Translations under genes and position numbers: made by a program
Shown here: positions 11,997-22,725 of the stretch, one piece after another
How positions within the stretch are numbered: position 1 is the first letter of the stretch
Layout: each line of letters begins with the position of its first letter
Notes under the pieces: model-generated
Told to the model about the DNA's origin: nothing
Database searches by the model: none
Seen by the model: the letters and a program-made list of their open reading frames with translations, nothing else
Source of the DNA: Euphorbia lathyris
Lineage: Eukaryota > Streptophyta > Magnoliopsida > Malpighiales > Euphorbiaceae
Length of the DNA: 64,000 nt
Reading direction: 5' to 3'
Assembly (NCBI RefSeq): GCF_963576675.1
Contig: NC_088910.1
Span: forward strand, 107,164,807 to 107,228,806

Positions 11997-14900
11997 ATGC
12001 AGGTAAGCCTGAGATGTGCCGAGAAGTCAAAAATGTGGTATATTGACAGCGCATGCTCAAGGCATATGACGGGTGATGAAACTCAGTTCATCACGTTTGA
12101 GCGTAAACGAGGAGGGAGCGTAAGTTTTGGAGACAACAAGAAGGGTAAGATAGTAGGGTCAGGAACCATTGGAGGTAATCCTACTATTGAATCTGTCTCC
12201 CTAGTCAGCGGACTCAAATATAACTTACTCAGCATAGCTCAGCTATGTGACAATGGGAGAAAAGTTATATTTGATGCTACTGGATGTAAAATATACAAGG
12301 GTAAAACAAATGAGTTAATTTTAACTGCCCCTCGGATAGATAATGTCTTTATGCTAGATTTAGAGAAAAAGTTTTCAAAAACTGTGTGCTTAGTATCAAA
12401 GGAAGAAAATTCCTGGCTATGGCACAGGAGACTTGGTCATGTAAGCATGGACCTCCTGGCCAAACTAGCAAGAAAGCAATTGGTTAAGGGACTGCCTGAA
12501 CTTAAATTTCAAAAAGATCAGTTATGCCACGCTTGCCAAGCTGGAAAACAAACCAAGCAATCTTTTCATAGAAAAAATATTGTCTCAATTAAACGTCCGT
12601 TAGAGTTGCTACACTTGGATCTCTTTGGTCCAGTCCAGCCGCTGAGTCTGGGTGGAAGAAGATTTTCCTTGGTCATTGTAGATGACTTCTCTCGGTATAC
12701 GTGGGTTATCTTGCTGACCAGCAAGGATGAGACCTTTAAGACATTTTTAAATTTGGTTAGAAAAATTGAAAATGAAAAAGACCTAAAATTAGCTCATATC
12801 CGTAGTGATAACGGTGGAGAATTCAAAAACTAAAAGTTTATTGAATTCTGTGAAGCCAGCGGCATTGACCACAATTTTTCTGCTCCTAGAACACCTCAGC
12901 AAAATGGGGTTGTAGAAAGGAAGAACAGAACTCTGGTTGAAATAGCCAGGACAATGCTGGATGAGCATAGGCTTCCAAAATATTTTTGGGGAGAAGCTGT
13001 TAACACAGCGTGTTATATTCTTAATAGGGCTCTAGTTAGACCTATACTCAAGAAAACCCCCTATGAACTTTGGAAAGGACGAAAGCCCAATATTGGATAC
13101 TTTTGTGCCTTTGGCTGTAGATGTTTTATTTTAAATACCAAAGATAGCTTAGCAAAGTTTGATTCAAAAGCTGATGAGGCTATCTTTTTGGGCTACTCAA
13201 CAAACAGGAAAGCATACCGAGTTTTTAATAAACGAACTCAAGTTTTAGAAGAGTCTATACATGTAGAGTTCGACGAAACTGACCCTGCAGGTAGATACCA
13301 GCCGCTGACTGAAGATGATCCACACTCAGTAACCATCGCTGACCCAGAACCAGCTACTGAGTCATTCACGAAAAAGCTGACCAAGAGTAACAGTGAACCT
13401 AAGATTACTTTTACTGACCCATCTACTTCTGCAGAGATTGTTGAAACAGAAACAGCGCAAGACATAAATCTACCTAAAGAGATTAGTATCCCAAGAGGGC
13501 ACTCAGAAAGTGTGATCCTTGATTCTGCTGGGAATACCCTGATGATGAGGAATCAACTCAGGAAGTACCTCAGCAATGTTGCCTTCGTCTCAGTACAAGA
13601 ACCGAAGAATTTCGCTGAAGCTGAGGACGATGAATTCTGGATGAACGCAATGCAAGAGGAGCTCGATCAATTCAGAAGAAACGATGTATGGGAGCTAGTA
13701 CCTCATCCAAAGAGTCAAAAGACCATCGGAACAAGATGGGTCTTCAGGAACAAGATGGATGAACAAGGAAACGTAGTCAGGAACAAGGCAAGGCTTGTAG
13801 CTCAGGGCTACAGTCAGCAAGAAGGTATTGACTACGGTGAGACCTTTGCCCCAGTGGCAAGGCTAGAGGCAATTAGAATACTATGTTCATATGCATCTTA
13901 TATGAACTTTAAATTATTCCAAATGGATGTCAAAAGTGCATTTCTTAATGGAGTTATAAACGAGGAGGTTTATGTAAATCAACCTCCAGGTTTTGAGGAC
14001 CCTAAGTTCCCAAACCATGTTTACAAACTCAAAAAGGCTCTGTACGGCCTCAAGCAAGCACCACGTGCTTGGTATGAGAGGCTGACCAGTTTCCTGCTGA
14101 CTAGAAATTACGTCAGGGGTAAAGCTGATACAACCTTATTCATTAAGAAAAAGGGTAAAGATACCCTGCTGGCCCAAATTTATGTTGATGATATAATATT
14201 TGGTGCAACTAACGAATCAATGTGCAAGGAGTTTAGCAAACAAATGCAGACTGAATTTGAAATGTCCATGATGGGAGAACTCAACTTCTTCCTCGGTCTT
14301 CAAATTAAACAAGGAAAGAATGGCATCTTCATCAGTCAAGCCAAATATGCCAAGGAGATATTAAAGAAATATGACTTGGAGAATTGCAAGCCAATATCCA
14401 CTCCTATGGGCACTGACAATGTCCTCTGCGCTGACGAGAATGGTAAGTCAGTAGACAGTAAATTATATCGAGGTATGATACGCTCTCTACTTTACTTAAC
14501 AGCCAGTAGACCGGACATTCAGTTTTCAGTATGCTACTGTGCTAGATATCAATCTAACCCTAAGGAATCTCATTACATTGCTGTAAAAAGAATCCTTAGA
14601 TACTTGCAAAGCTCAGTGAACGCAGGTCTGTGGTATCAAAATACTCATGATTTTACACTCATCGGATACACTGACGCTGACTATGGACGGGATAAGCTAG
14701 AACGTAAAAGCACCTCTGGAGGATGCCACTTCTTAGGAAGCTGTTTTGTATCCTGGTTCAGCAAAAAGCAGGCGTCAGTAGCCTTATCTACCACTGAAGC
14801 TGAGTACATTGTTGCTGGTCATTGTGTTGCTCAAGTCCTATGGATTAAGCAACAGCTTGAAGACTATGGTGTTCAAACGAAGACAATTGAAGTCAAATGT

Positions 14901-15128
14901 GACAACAAAAGTGCAATTGATCTTTCCAAGAACCCAATTCAACACAGCAGAATGAAGCATGTCAGCATCAGACATCACTTCATTAGAGACCATGTACTCA
15001 AAGGGGAGATCAAGCTGACCTTTGTCCCAACGGACGAACAGCTTGCGGATATCTTCACGAAGCCACTGGCCCGTGAGCAGATCAGCATACTGAGAGAAGA
15101 AATTGGTATGTTTAATCCTCTTCAGTAA
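11997..15128 (+). pseudogene. pol of copia element 1 (PR-IN-RT-RH) with one nonsense codon
   Basis: Polyprotein in copia order. The protease active-site region reads WYIDSACSRHMTGD, where the family usually has DSG. A GAG-pre-integrase HHCC zinc motif follows (HRRLGH...CHACQAGKQ), then the integrase core with LDLFGPV and RSDNGGEF. An in-frame TAA at 12831-12833 replaces a CAA retained in element 2. Past it come the end of integrase ([13 protein letters not shown]), reverse transcriptase with YVDD at 14181-14192, and RNase H with YTDADY, STTEAEY and CDNKSA, ending [12 protein letters not shown]. Apart from the one nonsense codon the frame is open for more than 3.1 kb, consistent with a recent insertion. 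Its ATG lies just after the gag stop region (see findings). Confidence 0.95.
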
Positions 15129-15596
15129 ATTCCTGTACTAAATGAATATGAATGCTGAGTGAATTACTATGCTGAATGATTGATTGTTTGCTGAGTAACT
15201 CATCGAAACTGACTGAACATCAAATACTGAGTAAGTTGCACACTGAGTAAATTAGTTTAAACTTAAACTTTAAAATCATTCGTAAATGCATTACTGACCA
15301 CTCAGAATATCAAACGCTTGACATTCTAGATGCTGTGTTAGATCCGTTAGCATAAATGTAAAAGCACGCGTATAGCCCTAGGATGACGTATTCGCCGTAT
15401 GTGTCATAAATGCCAGGATCTTTGTCGGTACACAATCCCAAGGCAAAACTGACACATGGATTTGATTAAATCCACACCGCTCATTCCGTCTATAAATTAT
15501 GGGTAATTTCCCATCTTTTATTCTTTACGCTTAATCAAATTCTAAGGCAAAGAAACCTTCTCTCCCAATCCTTCCGAACTTTCCCAATCCCTGAAA
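15129..15596 (+). promoter_or_regulatory. pol-ORF2 spacer with TATA-like box (element 1)
   Basis: 468-bp non-coding spacer. TATAAATT at 15491-15498 lies 106 bp upstream of the next ATG. Element 2 has a similar box at nearly the same distance. It could be an internal promoter for the downstream ORF, but this is inference. Confidence 0.45.
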
Positions 15597-18458
15597 ATGA
15601 CTAAGTTATCTTTCAATGTCTCCGGTGCCGGCCACCAAAAGGCTAACTCCGATGAACCTACTCGCAATCCTCCTACGCCGAGTAAGGGAAAAACTGGCCA
15701 GAACTCTGGTCAAGGAAAAACTGTGAAGGTCCGAACCTACTCCAAAGTGTTTGAGAACGTACGCGAATGGAAGGTTGAGCCCTCAAGATGGGTTTCGGAA
15801 CATTTCGTACAGAATGAACAGCCGTTTTGTGAATGGATTTCCCAGAATGGATGGACTGGGCTGTTCTCGGTTCGGGATGAAACTTATCCTGACCTAGTGA
15901 GGGAATTCTACCACAACCTCAAGGTCGCAAACGACACCACCGACTACCTTTGCACTGAGGTAAAAGGAAAAACCATCTTCATCAACCCTCTCTACATAGG
16001 AAATCTCCTCCAGCTGAAAACTGAGGGAGCAAGGCTGAGAAGATCAGGAGATCAGGACAAAACTGACTACATACACTCCTTCTGCAAACCTGATGGCTAC
16101 TTAGGAGAAGTCTCAGCCTCATCAATGGGTCAGCACCAGAAGATGGCTCACTACCTGCTGACCTATTTTATTTACCCAAAGATCAACTGTACAACATCAG
16201 CGACCAACTTCGAGCAATGCTTCATATGGCATATGCTGACGTACACTCCTATCAACATGTCGGTCTTCTTAGTTGCTGGGTTCCTATGCAGCACGGGTAT
16301 GATGCGGCTTGGGCCAATCATAACCAGAATCCTCATTGACCACAAGATTGACCTCGAAGGTGAGGAGTCTTTTCGAGGATCTGAGATAACGGCTGCCTCG
16401 CTGAGGGCACTGAAGTTTGGACAGCCTTTGAAGAAAGGTAAAGCTGCTGCTGCTGCTGCTGGCCAAACTGAGGGAACTGCTGAGCCTAAAAAAGGGCACA
16501 GGACTAAGACCCCAGCTTCCCGCAAGAGGAAAACCGCTGAGACTCCTTCTAAAAACGTTGAGTCTCCAGCGAAGAGGCAGAAGTCAGCTGGCAAGTCAGC
16601 TGAGAAAAGAACCAGGCAAGGTGAGCCTGGAACTGAGGAAGCTGCTGAGCAACCTCAAAAGAAGCAGAAGTCTTCAACACTGGCTCCTCTAGAAGCCATA
16701 CCGACCGACTTTATTGTACCGGGTGATTCTCACTTCACCCAGTGTCAAGGTACAGTTGCTGAGTCTGAGGAGCATGAGGTCCAACTAGATGACCACTTCA
16801 TCTCTCAAGTTGAGGAAGAACTTGGTAGTGATAGTACTGAGGAAGAAGAAGAAGAAGAAGCCAGCGGTCAGGATGACGCTGAGGATTCTGAGGAAACTGC
16901 CAGCGAACATGAAGCTGAGGATGCTAACACTGGGTTAGCTGGTGGAGATGTGCATATCGACAATGAGTTGGCTGTAGGAGTTGAGCAAGTACTTGACCAA
17001 CACACTGTTGATCAAGTTGAAGAGCAAGCTGACCAGACTCATACTGAGCAACCGGAATCCTCTCCTACTCACTCAGAAGAACCTGCTCCTACTGACACTC
17101 CACCTCGTAGAAGGCGAAAGTTGGTCAAGGCCAGTGAAAAGCCAGTCATTGAACTTCCTGTGCAACTTCCAACTCTTCCTGACATTGTCCTCTCTAAGAC
17201 AACTAAGGACCCTTCTACCGTCCAACTTAAGTTTTTCAATCGCCAATCCACTTCCACTACATCGGCGCAATTAGAAAAACAAGCCTCTGTTTCTTCTCAA
17301 CATGAACATGCCGACCCCAATGCCTCAGCAACATCAACCAGTCAGGTTGAGCCGTCTACTGTTCATGTTGTTTCCTCAAGCATGGTGCTGACTCCCTATC
17401 ATTCTGCCGTCAGCACAGACAGTGTTCGGGTTATAACTTCCACAACTAAACTCTCTGCTGATCAATCAACATTTCCTCCAACTCAAGTGCAGATTGAGCA
17501 TACTCTTCCAGTCACTGACCAGGGTACTCCTTTCACTCCACTTCCTTCTGGTCATACTGATGTCCATCTGAATGCCACTGAGTCTGACAAAAAGATCATC
17601 GACTCAGTGCAAGCATTAATCCAGGATCTTCAACATTCCACTCCTACTGCTGCTGGCTCTTCAATTCTTGAGACTACCCAGCTCTCCCAGGTCACTCAGC
17701 TTCTAAACGAAGTTAAGGGACTTAAGGATCTGCTGAATGTCGTCTTATCCTTTCAAGCCCAACAAGCTAAGCAGGATTCCATTGCCAAGCTGGCAGAGAT
17801 ACAGCTGACAATAGTTCAACATCTGAACTCTCTCCATCACCAAGTCCAGAAGTTGTCTGCTGTGAACACTAACTACGCCACTTCCTCTGAACTCAAAATG
17901 CTCTTTGCTCAGCTTCACACTGAGCAACTGAAGACCAACGAGCAAATGGTGTCATACAGTCAGTGCTCAGTAGAGCAAATCGGTGAGGCTATAAGGCTGC
18001 TTAATCTAAATAAGAAAGAGATGGATACTGACGCGTTGAAGCAAAATGAGTTGCTATCTCTCGCACAACAATCTTTCAACCACATCCATCATAACAATAT
18101 CCAACGTCATCATTATGACTCAGCTCTCTTAAAGACATTCCACCAAATCTTTGCTGGCCTTTCTGAAGCTCTCATCTGGCAAGCCAAAGCTCAAGCTTAC
18201 AGTGTCAATATGCTCAGTGCTGCTGATCTCCGAATACCCATAGAAGTATCAGCTGATGGAGTTGCCATTTTTGATAGCGTAAATGAAAGCGCTGAGAAGC
18301 TAAATGAGCTTTCTCAGGAACTGACTCGCGTTGTCCTAACCGATGCATTCAAGCTCCCCGAAGTTGACAAAACGGGGGAGAAAGCGCAAGCTGCTAGAGC
18401 TCAGCATGAGCGACGTCAGTACGAGCGAAGTCAGTCACAAGGCAAGAAAAAGAAATAG
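15597..18458 (+). CDS. Additional (env-like position) ORF of Sirevirus-like element 1, 953 aa
   Basis: Intact ORF after pol, at the position of the so-called envelope-like gene of Sireviruses. Residues about 45-270 form a conserved globular region also present in element 2 (landmarks QPFCEWI, TYPDLVREFY, FEQCFIWHMLT); it resembles the putative plant transposon protein domain often seen in plant retroelements. Next come an Ala run, basic KKxK patches that could be nuclear signals, a long acidic stretch with a Glu run (about 415-450), a Ser/Thr/Pro-rich segment, and a Gln/Leu-rich likely coiled-coil region in the last 250 residues. I see no convincing signal peptide or strong transmembrane helix, so a membrane envelope role is not supported. 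The C terminus reads KTGEK through a polypurine motif. Function unknown. Confidence 0.8.
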   Translation: MTKLSFNVSGAGHQKANSDEPTRNPPTPSKGKTGQNSGQGKTVKVRTYSKVFENVREWKVEPSRWVSEHFVQNEQPFCEWISQNGWTGLFSVRDETYPDLVREFYHNLKVANDTTDYLCTEVKGKTIFINPLYIGNLLQLKTEGARLRRSGDQDKTDYIHSFCKPDGYLGEVSASSMGQHQKMAHYLLTYFIYPKINCTTSATNFEQCFIWHMLTYTPINMSVFLVAGFLCSTGMMRLGPIITRILIDHKIDLEGEESFRGSEITAASLRALKFGQPLKKGKAAAAAAGQTEGTAEPKKGHRTKTPASRKRKTAETPSKNVESPAKRQKSAGKSAEKRTRQGEPGTEEAAEQPQKKQKSSTLAPLEAIPTDFIVPGDSHFTQCQGTVAESEEHEVQLDDHFISQVEEELGSDSTEEEEEEEASGQDDAEDSEETASEHEAEDANTGLAGGDVHIDNELAVGVEQVLDQHTVDQVEEQADQTHTEQPESSPTHSEEPAPTDTPPRRRRKLVKASEKPVIELPVQLPTLPDIVLSKTTKDPSTVQLKFFNRQSTSTTSAQLEKQASVSSQHEHADPNASATSTSQVEPSTVHVVSSSMVLTPYHSAVSTDSVRVITSTTKLSADQSTFPPTQVQIEHTLPVTDQGTPFTPLPSGHTDVHLNATESDKKIIDSVQALIQDLQHSTPTAAGSSILETTQLSQVTQLLNEVKGLKDLLNVVLSFQAQQAKQDSIAKLAEIQLTIVQHLNSLHHQVQKLSAVNTNYATSSELKMLFAQLHTEQLKTNEQMVSYSQCSVEQIGEAIRLLNLNKKEMDTDALKQNELLSLAQQSFNHIHHNNIQRHHYDSALLKTFHQIFAGLSEALIWQAKAQAYSVNMLSAADLRIPIEVSADGVAIFDSVNESAEKLNELSQELTRVVLTDAFKLPEVDKTGEKAQAARAQHERRQYERSQSQGKKKK

Positions 18459-19014
18459 ATAGGCTAGCTCAGCATAGGCCAAAACTGTTGTAATCTTTTT
18501 GTTGCCGTATCTATATATATATATATATGTGTTAATATGTAATTACTGACTTCTATCATATATATATCATATCTGCATTTCTTATTCAAATCCTGATTAT
18601 GATGTATGTTGCTAAATACTGAGTTATTAAGTATCTTCAATTAAATCAGCCATGTTTAACACTTGTAAAATTATTTGACTAAATCAAATGCTGATAACAT
18701 GTTTGATATTGACCTATGTGTTTATAAAACATTCTGATAAGAACTCATTGAATAATAAATTACTCAGCGCGCTCTATATGATTAAACCTTCCGCTTAATA
18801 CTGAGTAGATAGAATATGTTGAAATAGCTGACCTATATCTGAAAACTGACCTTAAATTTACTCATGTAAACCCTTAAAAGTTTCAAGTAAAACTTAAGTC
18901 AGTAGCTCAACCCTTACGGGGGAGTTTGCTAAATTATACTAGGTCAACTATCATGGGGGAGCTCATACTGAGTTCCTTGCTGAATAGTTTTGCCAACATC
19001 AAAATGGGGGAGTT
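18459..19014 (+). promoter_or_regulatory. Non-coding 3' region with repeated polypurine tracts (element 1)
   Basis: GGGGGAG tracts lie at 18916-18924, 18953-18961 and 19001-19012, the last just before the 3' LTR, plus a fourth inside the ORF at 18369-18380. Multiple polypurine tracts are a described Sirevirus feature. Only the last need prime plus-strand synthesis. An AT dinucleotide run lies at about 18511-18529. Confidence 0.85.
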
Positions 19015-20352
19015 TGTTGAAACACCTTTCCACATAATTTTGATTTGACAAAATTGTTTAAGTATAACTTAAAATACATATTCTAAACACACTAAGTTTA
19101 AATGCTTTGATTTATTCTACTAATGTGTTTGTTCAATGTTGAGTTAAAACTATTATAAGACATAAGGATTAAAAGGCCCAAGCCCAATACGGAAGCCAAG
19201 GCCCAAGTCAAACAACTCAGTACACTCGGCCCGCGTATGTCAAGACGTTGCCGTTTTGAACAAAACGCAACTCAGCAAACGGAAGGATCTAAAAGACCTT
19301 CGGGAACAACTTCAAGATGAAGCTGCTGAGTAGTCTCGACAAAGCGTACAAGACAGCAGCTGGCAAAGGAAAACTTCCAGACGAAGTGTTTCCTCTTTTG
19401 GCAAAGTTCAGACGACATAGTATGCTGTCCAGTTGACTTTACCATAAAAGGAGAGACAGTCTGCTGAGCTGACCGAGGACAAAAGATACACAATTCTGAT
19501 TGGCCGAGAGCTCTGAGCAAGTCAGGATGACAACGACATATAGCCGTTTCCCTCCAACGGTTATTTCGAAATTCGAAATGACCGATGCCCAGACGTCTCT
19601 ATAAATAGTGTCATCACAAGCTTCATTCACAACAGAACTTGATCAAGCAGTTACGTTGACCAAATTTCTACAAGTTCTGCAAGCAAAGAAGCAAAGCAAA
19701 TTTCTTACACTACAATTCTTATATCTGTGTAAAATTCTAGAGTGATTGTTTCAATCGTCTAAAGTGTCTTAGCAAATCTTTGTATAGGACAAAACACTTA
19801 TCATTTCTAGAGATAGAAAGGAGAGGCTGAGCACTCGGTTTTAGTACTCAGCGAGAGATTAGGATTGGGTAGAAGTATAGAGGAAGGTACTCTTGTCATA
19901 CTCAGTTGCTGATATTGTAAAGGGTTTGAGGCTCTACCTTTAAAGAGCTCAGTAGAGGATTTGAAATCTCGGAACGTGTTCCGGGGACAGGACGTAGGCT
20001 TAGAAGAAGCCGAACCTGGATAAATCTGCTGAGTAACGTATTACTTACCCTTAGCTCCTTATTTATATTGCTTGCTTAAAACAACCAAAAACTGACCAAG
20101 TAAAGAGGTCAAGTTGAGTTGTGCGCGCTAAACACCTGAGCTCATGAATAGACTCTAAGTGCTATCTCCTGACTCAAGCTTAGAAACTGGCCTAGTCACT
20201 AGTTGACTAAGCCAGTATCTTGCTGTTTACTCAGCGCTGCTGTTGAAACCTTTTTCTTTAGAAAAAGAAGTCTGCCCTAATTGCGAAAAAGTTTAAATAG
20301 TTCCTAACCCCCCCCCTTGGAACTATACTTGCAACCTTATAAGGGACCAACA
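19015..20352 (+). repeat. 3' LTR of copia element 1
   Basis: Nearly identical to 8879-10199. It is slightly longer because a C-run segment before the terminus is retained here. Followed directly by target duplication AATAA. Confidence 0.93.
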
Positions 20353-21227
20353 AATAACTCCGGCCTAGAACTACTAACTATATTCCAAACACCCTTTGAC
20401 CGATGCTTGATTAGACAAAATTCCTAAGTATGTTTGGAATCATTAATTACTATGAAAGCTAAGACTAAGCCATAACCTACACCATGAAGCCGCACTATCC
20501 AGATAAGGTACATAAATAGGTAAATTGCTTAGTGAAATTATTTACTTGATTAGGTTTCCCAATTTAATCTCTCTAACTAATTACTTAATTAGGTTCCTTA
20601 GAAAGAGGTAAGCAAATACGTTTAGCTAATTCTCTCGTTATTCTTCCTACAACACAACGTAAACACTTATTAACGATCCATTCTTGTCAAACACGATTCA
20701 CCGCTAATTTGCTAGGAGCAATGCTTGGACTCCACTTCATGCCACCATATTTATTATTTTGAAGGAATTTCTTAGTGGTTCCCTAGAAATGTCACCATCA
20801 CTTGGGATCCCTGGAGTTGATGTGTTCATTGTTGAATATCATCTCTACACTCACCACACCAATTAATAGACTGTGTAAATTTCCAACTAGTTAGATTTTG
20901 ATCTTCACTACTTCGAAAAATTCCTAGAAAACAAAAGAGGTGATAGCTAACCGGCATAAGTACTCTGATGCTTAAATCAGTTATTTTTTAGCAATAAAGA
21001 AGAAGAAAAAAGGAGGCTATAATTGTTAGCCTACCTTGAAGTTCCCTTTTAATCGTCTTTGAATAGGTATAATGTGATTGCTTAGGGTTTTGAGAAGCCA
21101 CCTTCTTATTGGTTAGATGTGTTGTCCCTATGAAAATCTTCCACATGGATCAACTTTCTCTTATATATTCACACAAGCATCCTAGGGGTATATGACTCGG
21201 AAAACCTTGACCCTTCTTTGAGCATTC
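20353..21227. other. 875-bp gap between the two copia elements
   Basis: No open frame or terminus that I recognise. Its first five bases (AATAA) and last five bases (CATTC) are the target duplications of the two flanking elements. On the minus strand an ATATATAAGAG box near 21160-21170 might belong to an older LTR into which both elements inserted. Confidence 0.5.
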
Positions 21228-22663
21228 TGTTGAAACACCTTTCCACAGGATTTTGATTTGACAAAATTAATTAAGTGAAATTAAATATTCTATAACACAT
21301 TAAGTTTAAATGCTTTGATTTATTGTTACTAATGTGTTTGTTCAATGTTGAGTTTATAATTGTTATAAGACATAAAGATCATAAGGCCCAAGCCCTATAT
21401 GGAAGTCAAGGCCCAAGTCAAACAAGCCCAAGATCACTCAGCCCGCGTATTTCCAAAACGCTGCCGTTGAAGTAATGAAACGCATGCTGAGTAAAGAAGG
21501 ATCGAGAAGATCCACATAGACAACTTCGGAATGAAGCTGCTGAGCTGTCTCGACAAAACGTACAAGACAGCTGCTGACCATAAGACAGCTTCCAGACAAA
21601 GTATTTCCTCTTTAAGTAAAGATCAGAAGACACAGCAAGCTGTCTGGTTGACGTTACCCAAAATGGAGGAACATACTGTCACACTGACCGAAGAACAGAA
21701 GGTGCTGGAATCTGATTGGCTAAGAGAACTGCTGACAGACTGAGTGAAAATGACCTGTAGCCGTTTCCCTCCAACGATTATTTCGAAATTCAAAATAACC
21801 AGAAGCTCTCACAGCTCTCTATAAATAGAGCATTCAGAATCTACATTCAACAGAGAACTTTGAGCTAAAGCCGTTACGCTGACCAAACGTGTACAAAAGT
21901 TCTTCATCAAAAGCAAAGCAAATTCTTACACTACAAGTTTATTCATTTGTGTAAAAGTCTAGAGTGATTGATCTTCAATCATCTAAAGTGTTCTAGCAAT
22001 TACTGTTTAGGACAAATCTTTATCATTTCTAGAAGTAGAAAGGAGAAGCTGAGTACTCGGTTTTAGTACTTGGTGAATTAGAATAGAAGTGAGTAGAGGT
22101 ATAGAGGAAGGTACTCTTGTTATACTCAGCTTCTGATTTTGGAAAAGGTTTGAGGCTCTACCTTTAAAAGAAGTGAGTAGAGGTATAGAGGAAGGTACTC
22201 TTGTTATACTCAGCTTCTGATTTCGTAAAAGGTTTGAGGCTCTACCTTTAAAGAGCTCAGTAGAGGATTTGAAATCTCGGAAGTGTTCCGGGGACAGGAC
22301 GTAGGCTTAGAAGAAGCCGAACCTGGATAAATCTGCTGAGTGAAGTATTTCTAAACCTTAACTCCTTATTTACATTGCTTGCTTAAAACAAACTAAAACT
22401 GACCAAGTAAAAGAGGTCAAGCTGAGTTGTGCGCTACCAACGAGTTGGTTCAGGAATAGACTCTAAGTGCTATCTCCTGACCTAAGCAACGAAGCTGTCC
22501 TAGTCACTAATTGACTAAGCCAGTGTCTTGATGATTGCTAAGCGCAGCTGTTATATAATCTTTTCTCAAAGAAAAGAAATCTGCCCTAATTATTTTTTAA
22601 AAAGGTAAAATAGTTCCTAACCCCCCCTTGGAACTATATTTGCAACCTTACAAGGGACCAACA
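21228..22663 (+). repeat. 5' LTR of copia element 2
   Basis: Begins TGTTGAAACACC and ends CCAACA. TATA box CTATAAATAG is near 21820-21830. An 84-bp unit is present twice in tandem (22086-22169 and 22170-22253); element 1 has one copy. Confidence 0.93.
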
Positions 22664-22665
22664 AG

Positions 22666-22676
22666 TGGTATCAGAG
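22666..22676 (+). promoter_or_regulatory. Primer-binding site, initiator tRNA-Met
   Basis: TGGTATCAGAG lies two bases past the LTR; the following base pattern departs from the AGC end seen in element 1. Confidence 0.88.
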
Positions 22677-22725
22677 TTTAATAGCTCATTACTAAAGGTC
22701 TAACAACCTTGAGTTGATCCATATC

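Larger units (their letters stand above)
8879..20352 (+). mobile_element. Complete Sirevirus-like Ty1/copia retrotransposon, copy 1
   Basis: The element has two long LTRs starting TGTTGAAACACC, a primer-binding site complementary to initiator tRNA-Met, gag, pol in Ty1/copia order (protease, integrase, reverse transcriptase, RNase H), a further 953-codon ORF after pol, and several polypurine tracts. It is flanked by the perfect 5-bp duplication AATAA (8874-8878 and 20353-20357). An extra ORF after pol and repeated GGGGGAG polypurine motifs are hallmarks of the Sirevirus (SIRE/Maximus) lineage. The two LTRs differ by roughly two dozen substitutions by eye (about 2%) plus an indel near the end, so the insertion is fairly young. 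gag and pol carry inactivating mutations. Confidence 0.95.

Noticed and set aside
16172..17945. Antisense and off-frame ORFs inside the 953-codon ORF
   Set aside because: Shadows of a repetitive Glu/Ser/Lys-rich coding sequence.
20353..21227. A gene between the two copia elements
   Set aside because: No frame of useful length and no splice-compatible exons; more likely old repeat DNA.
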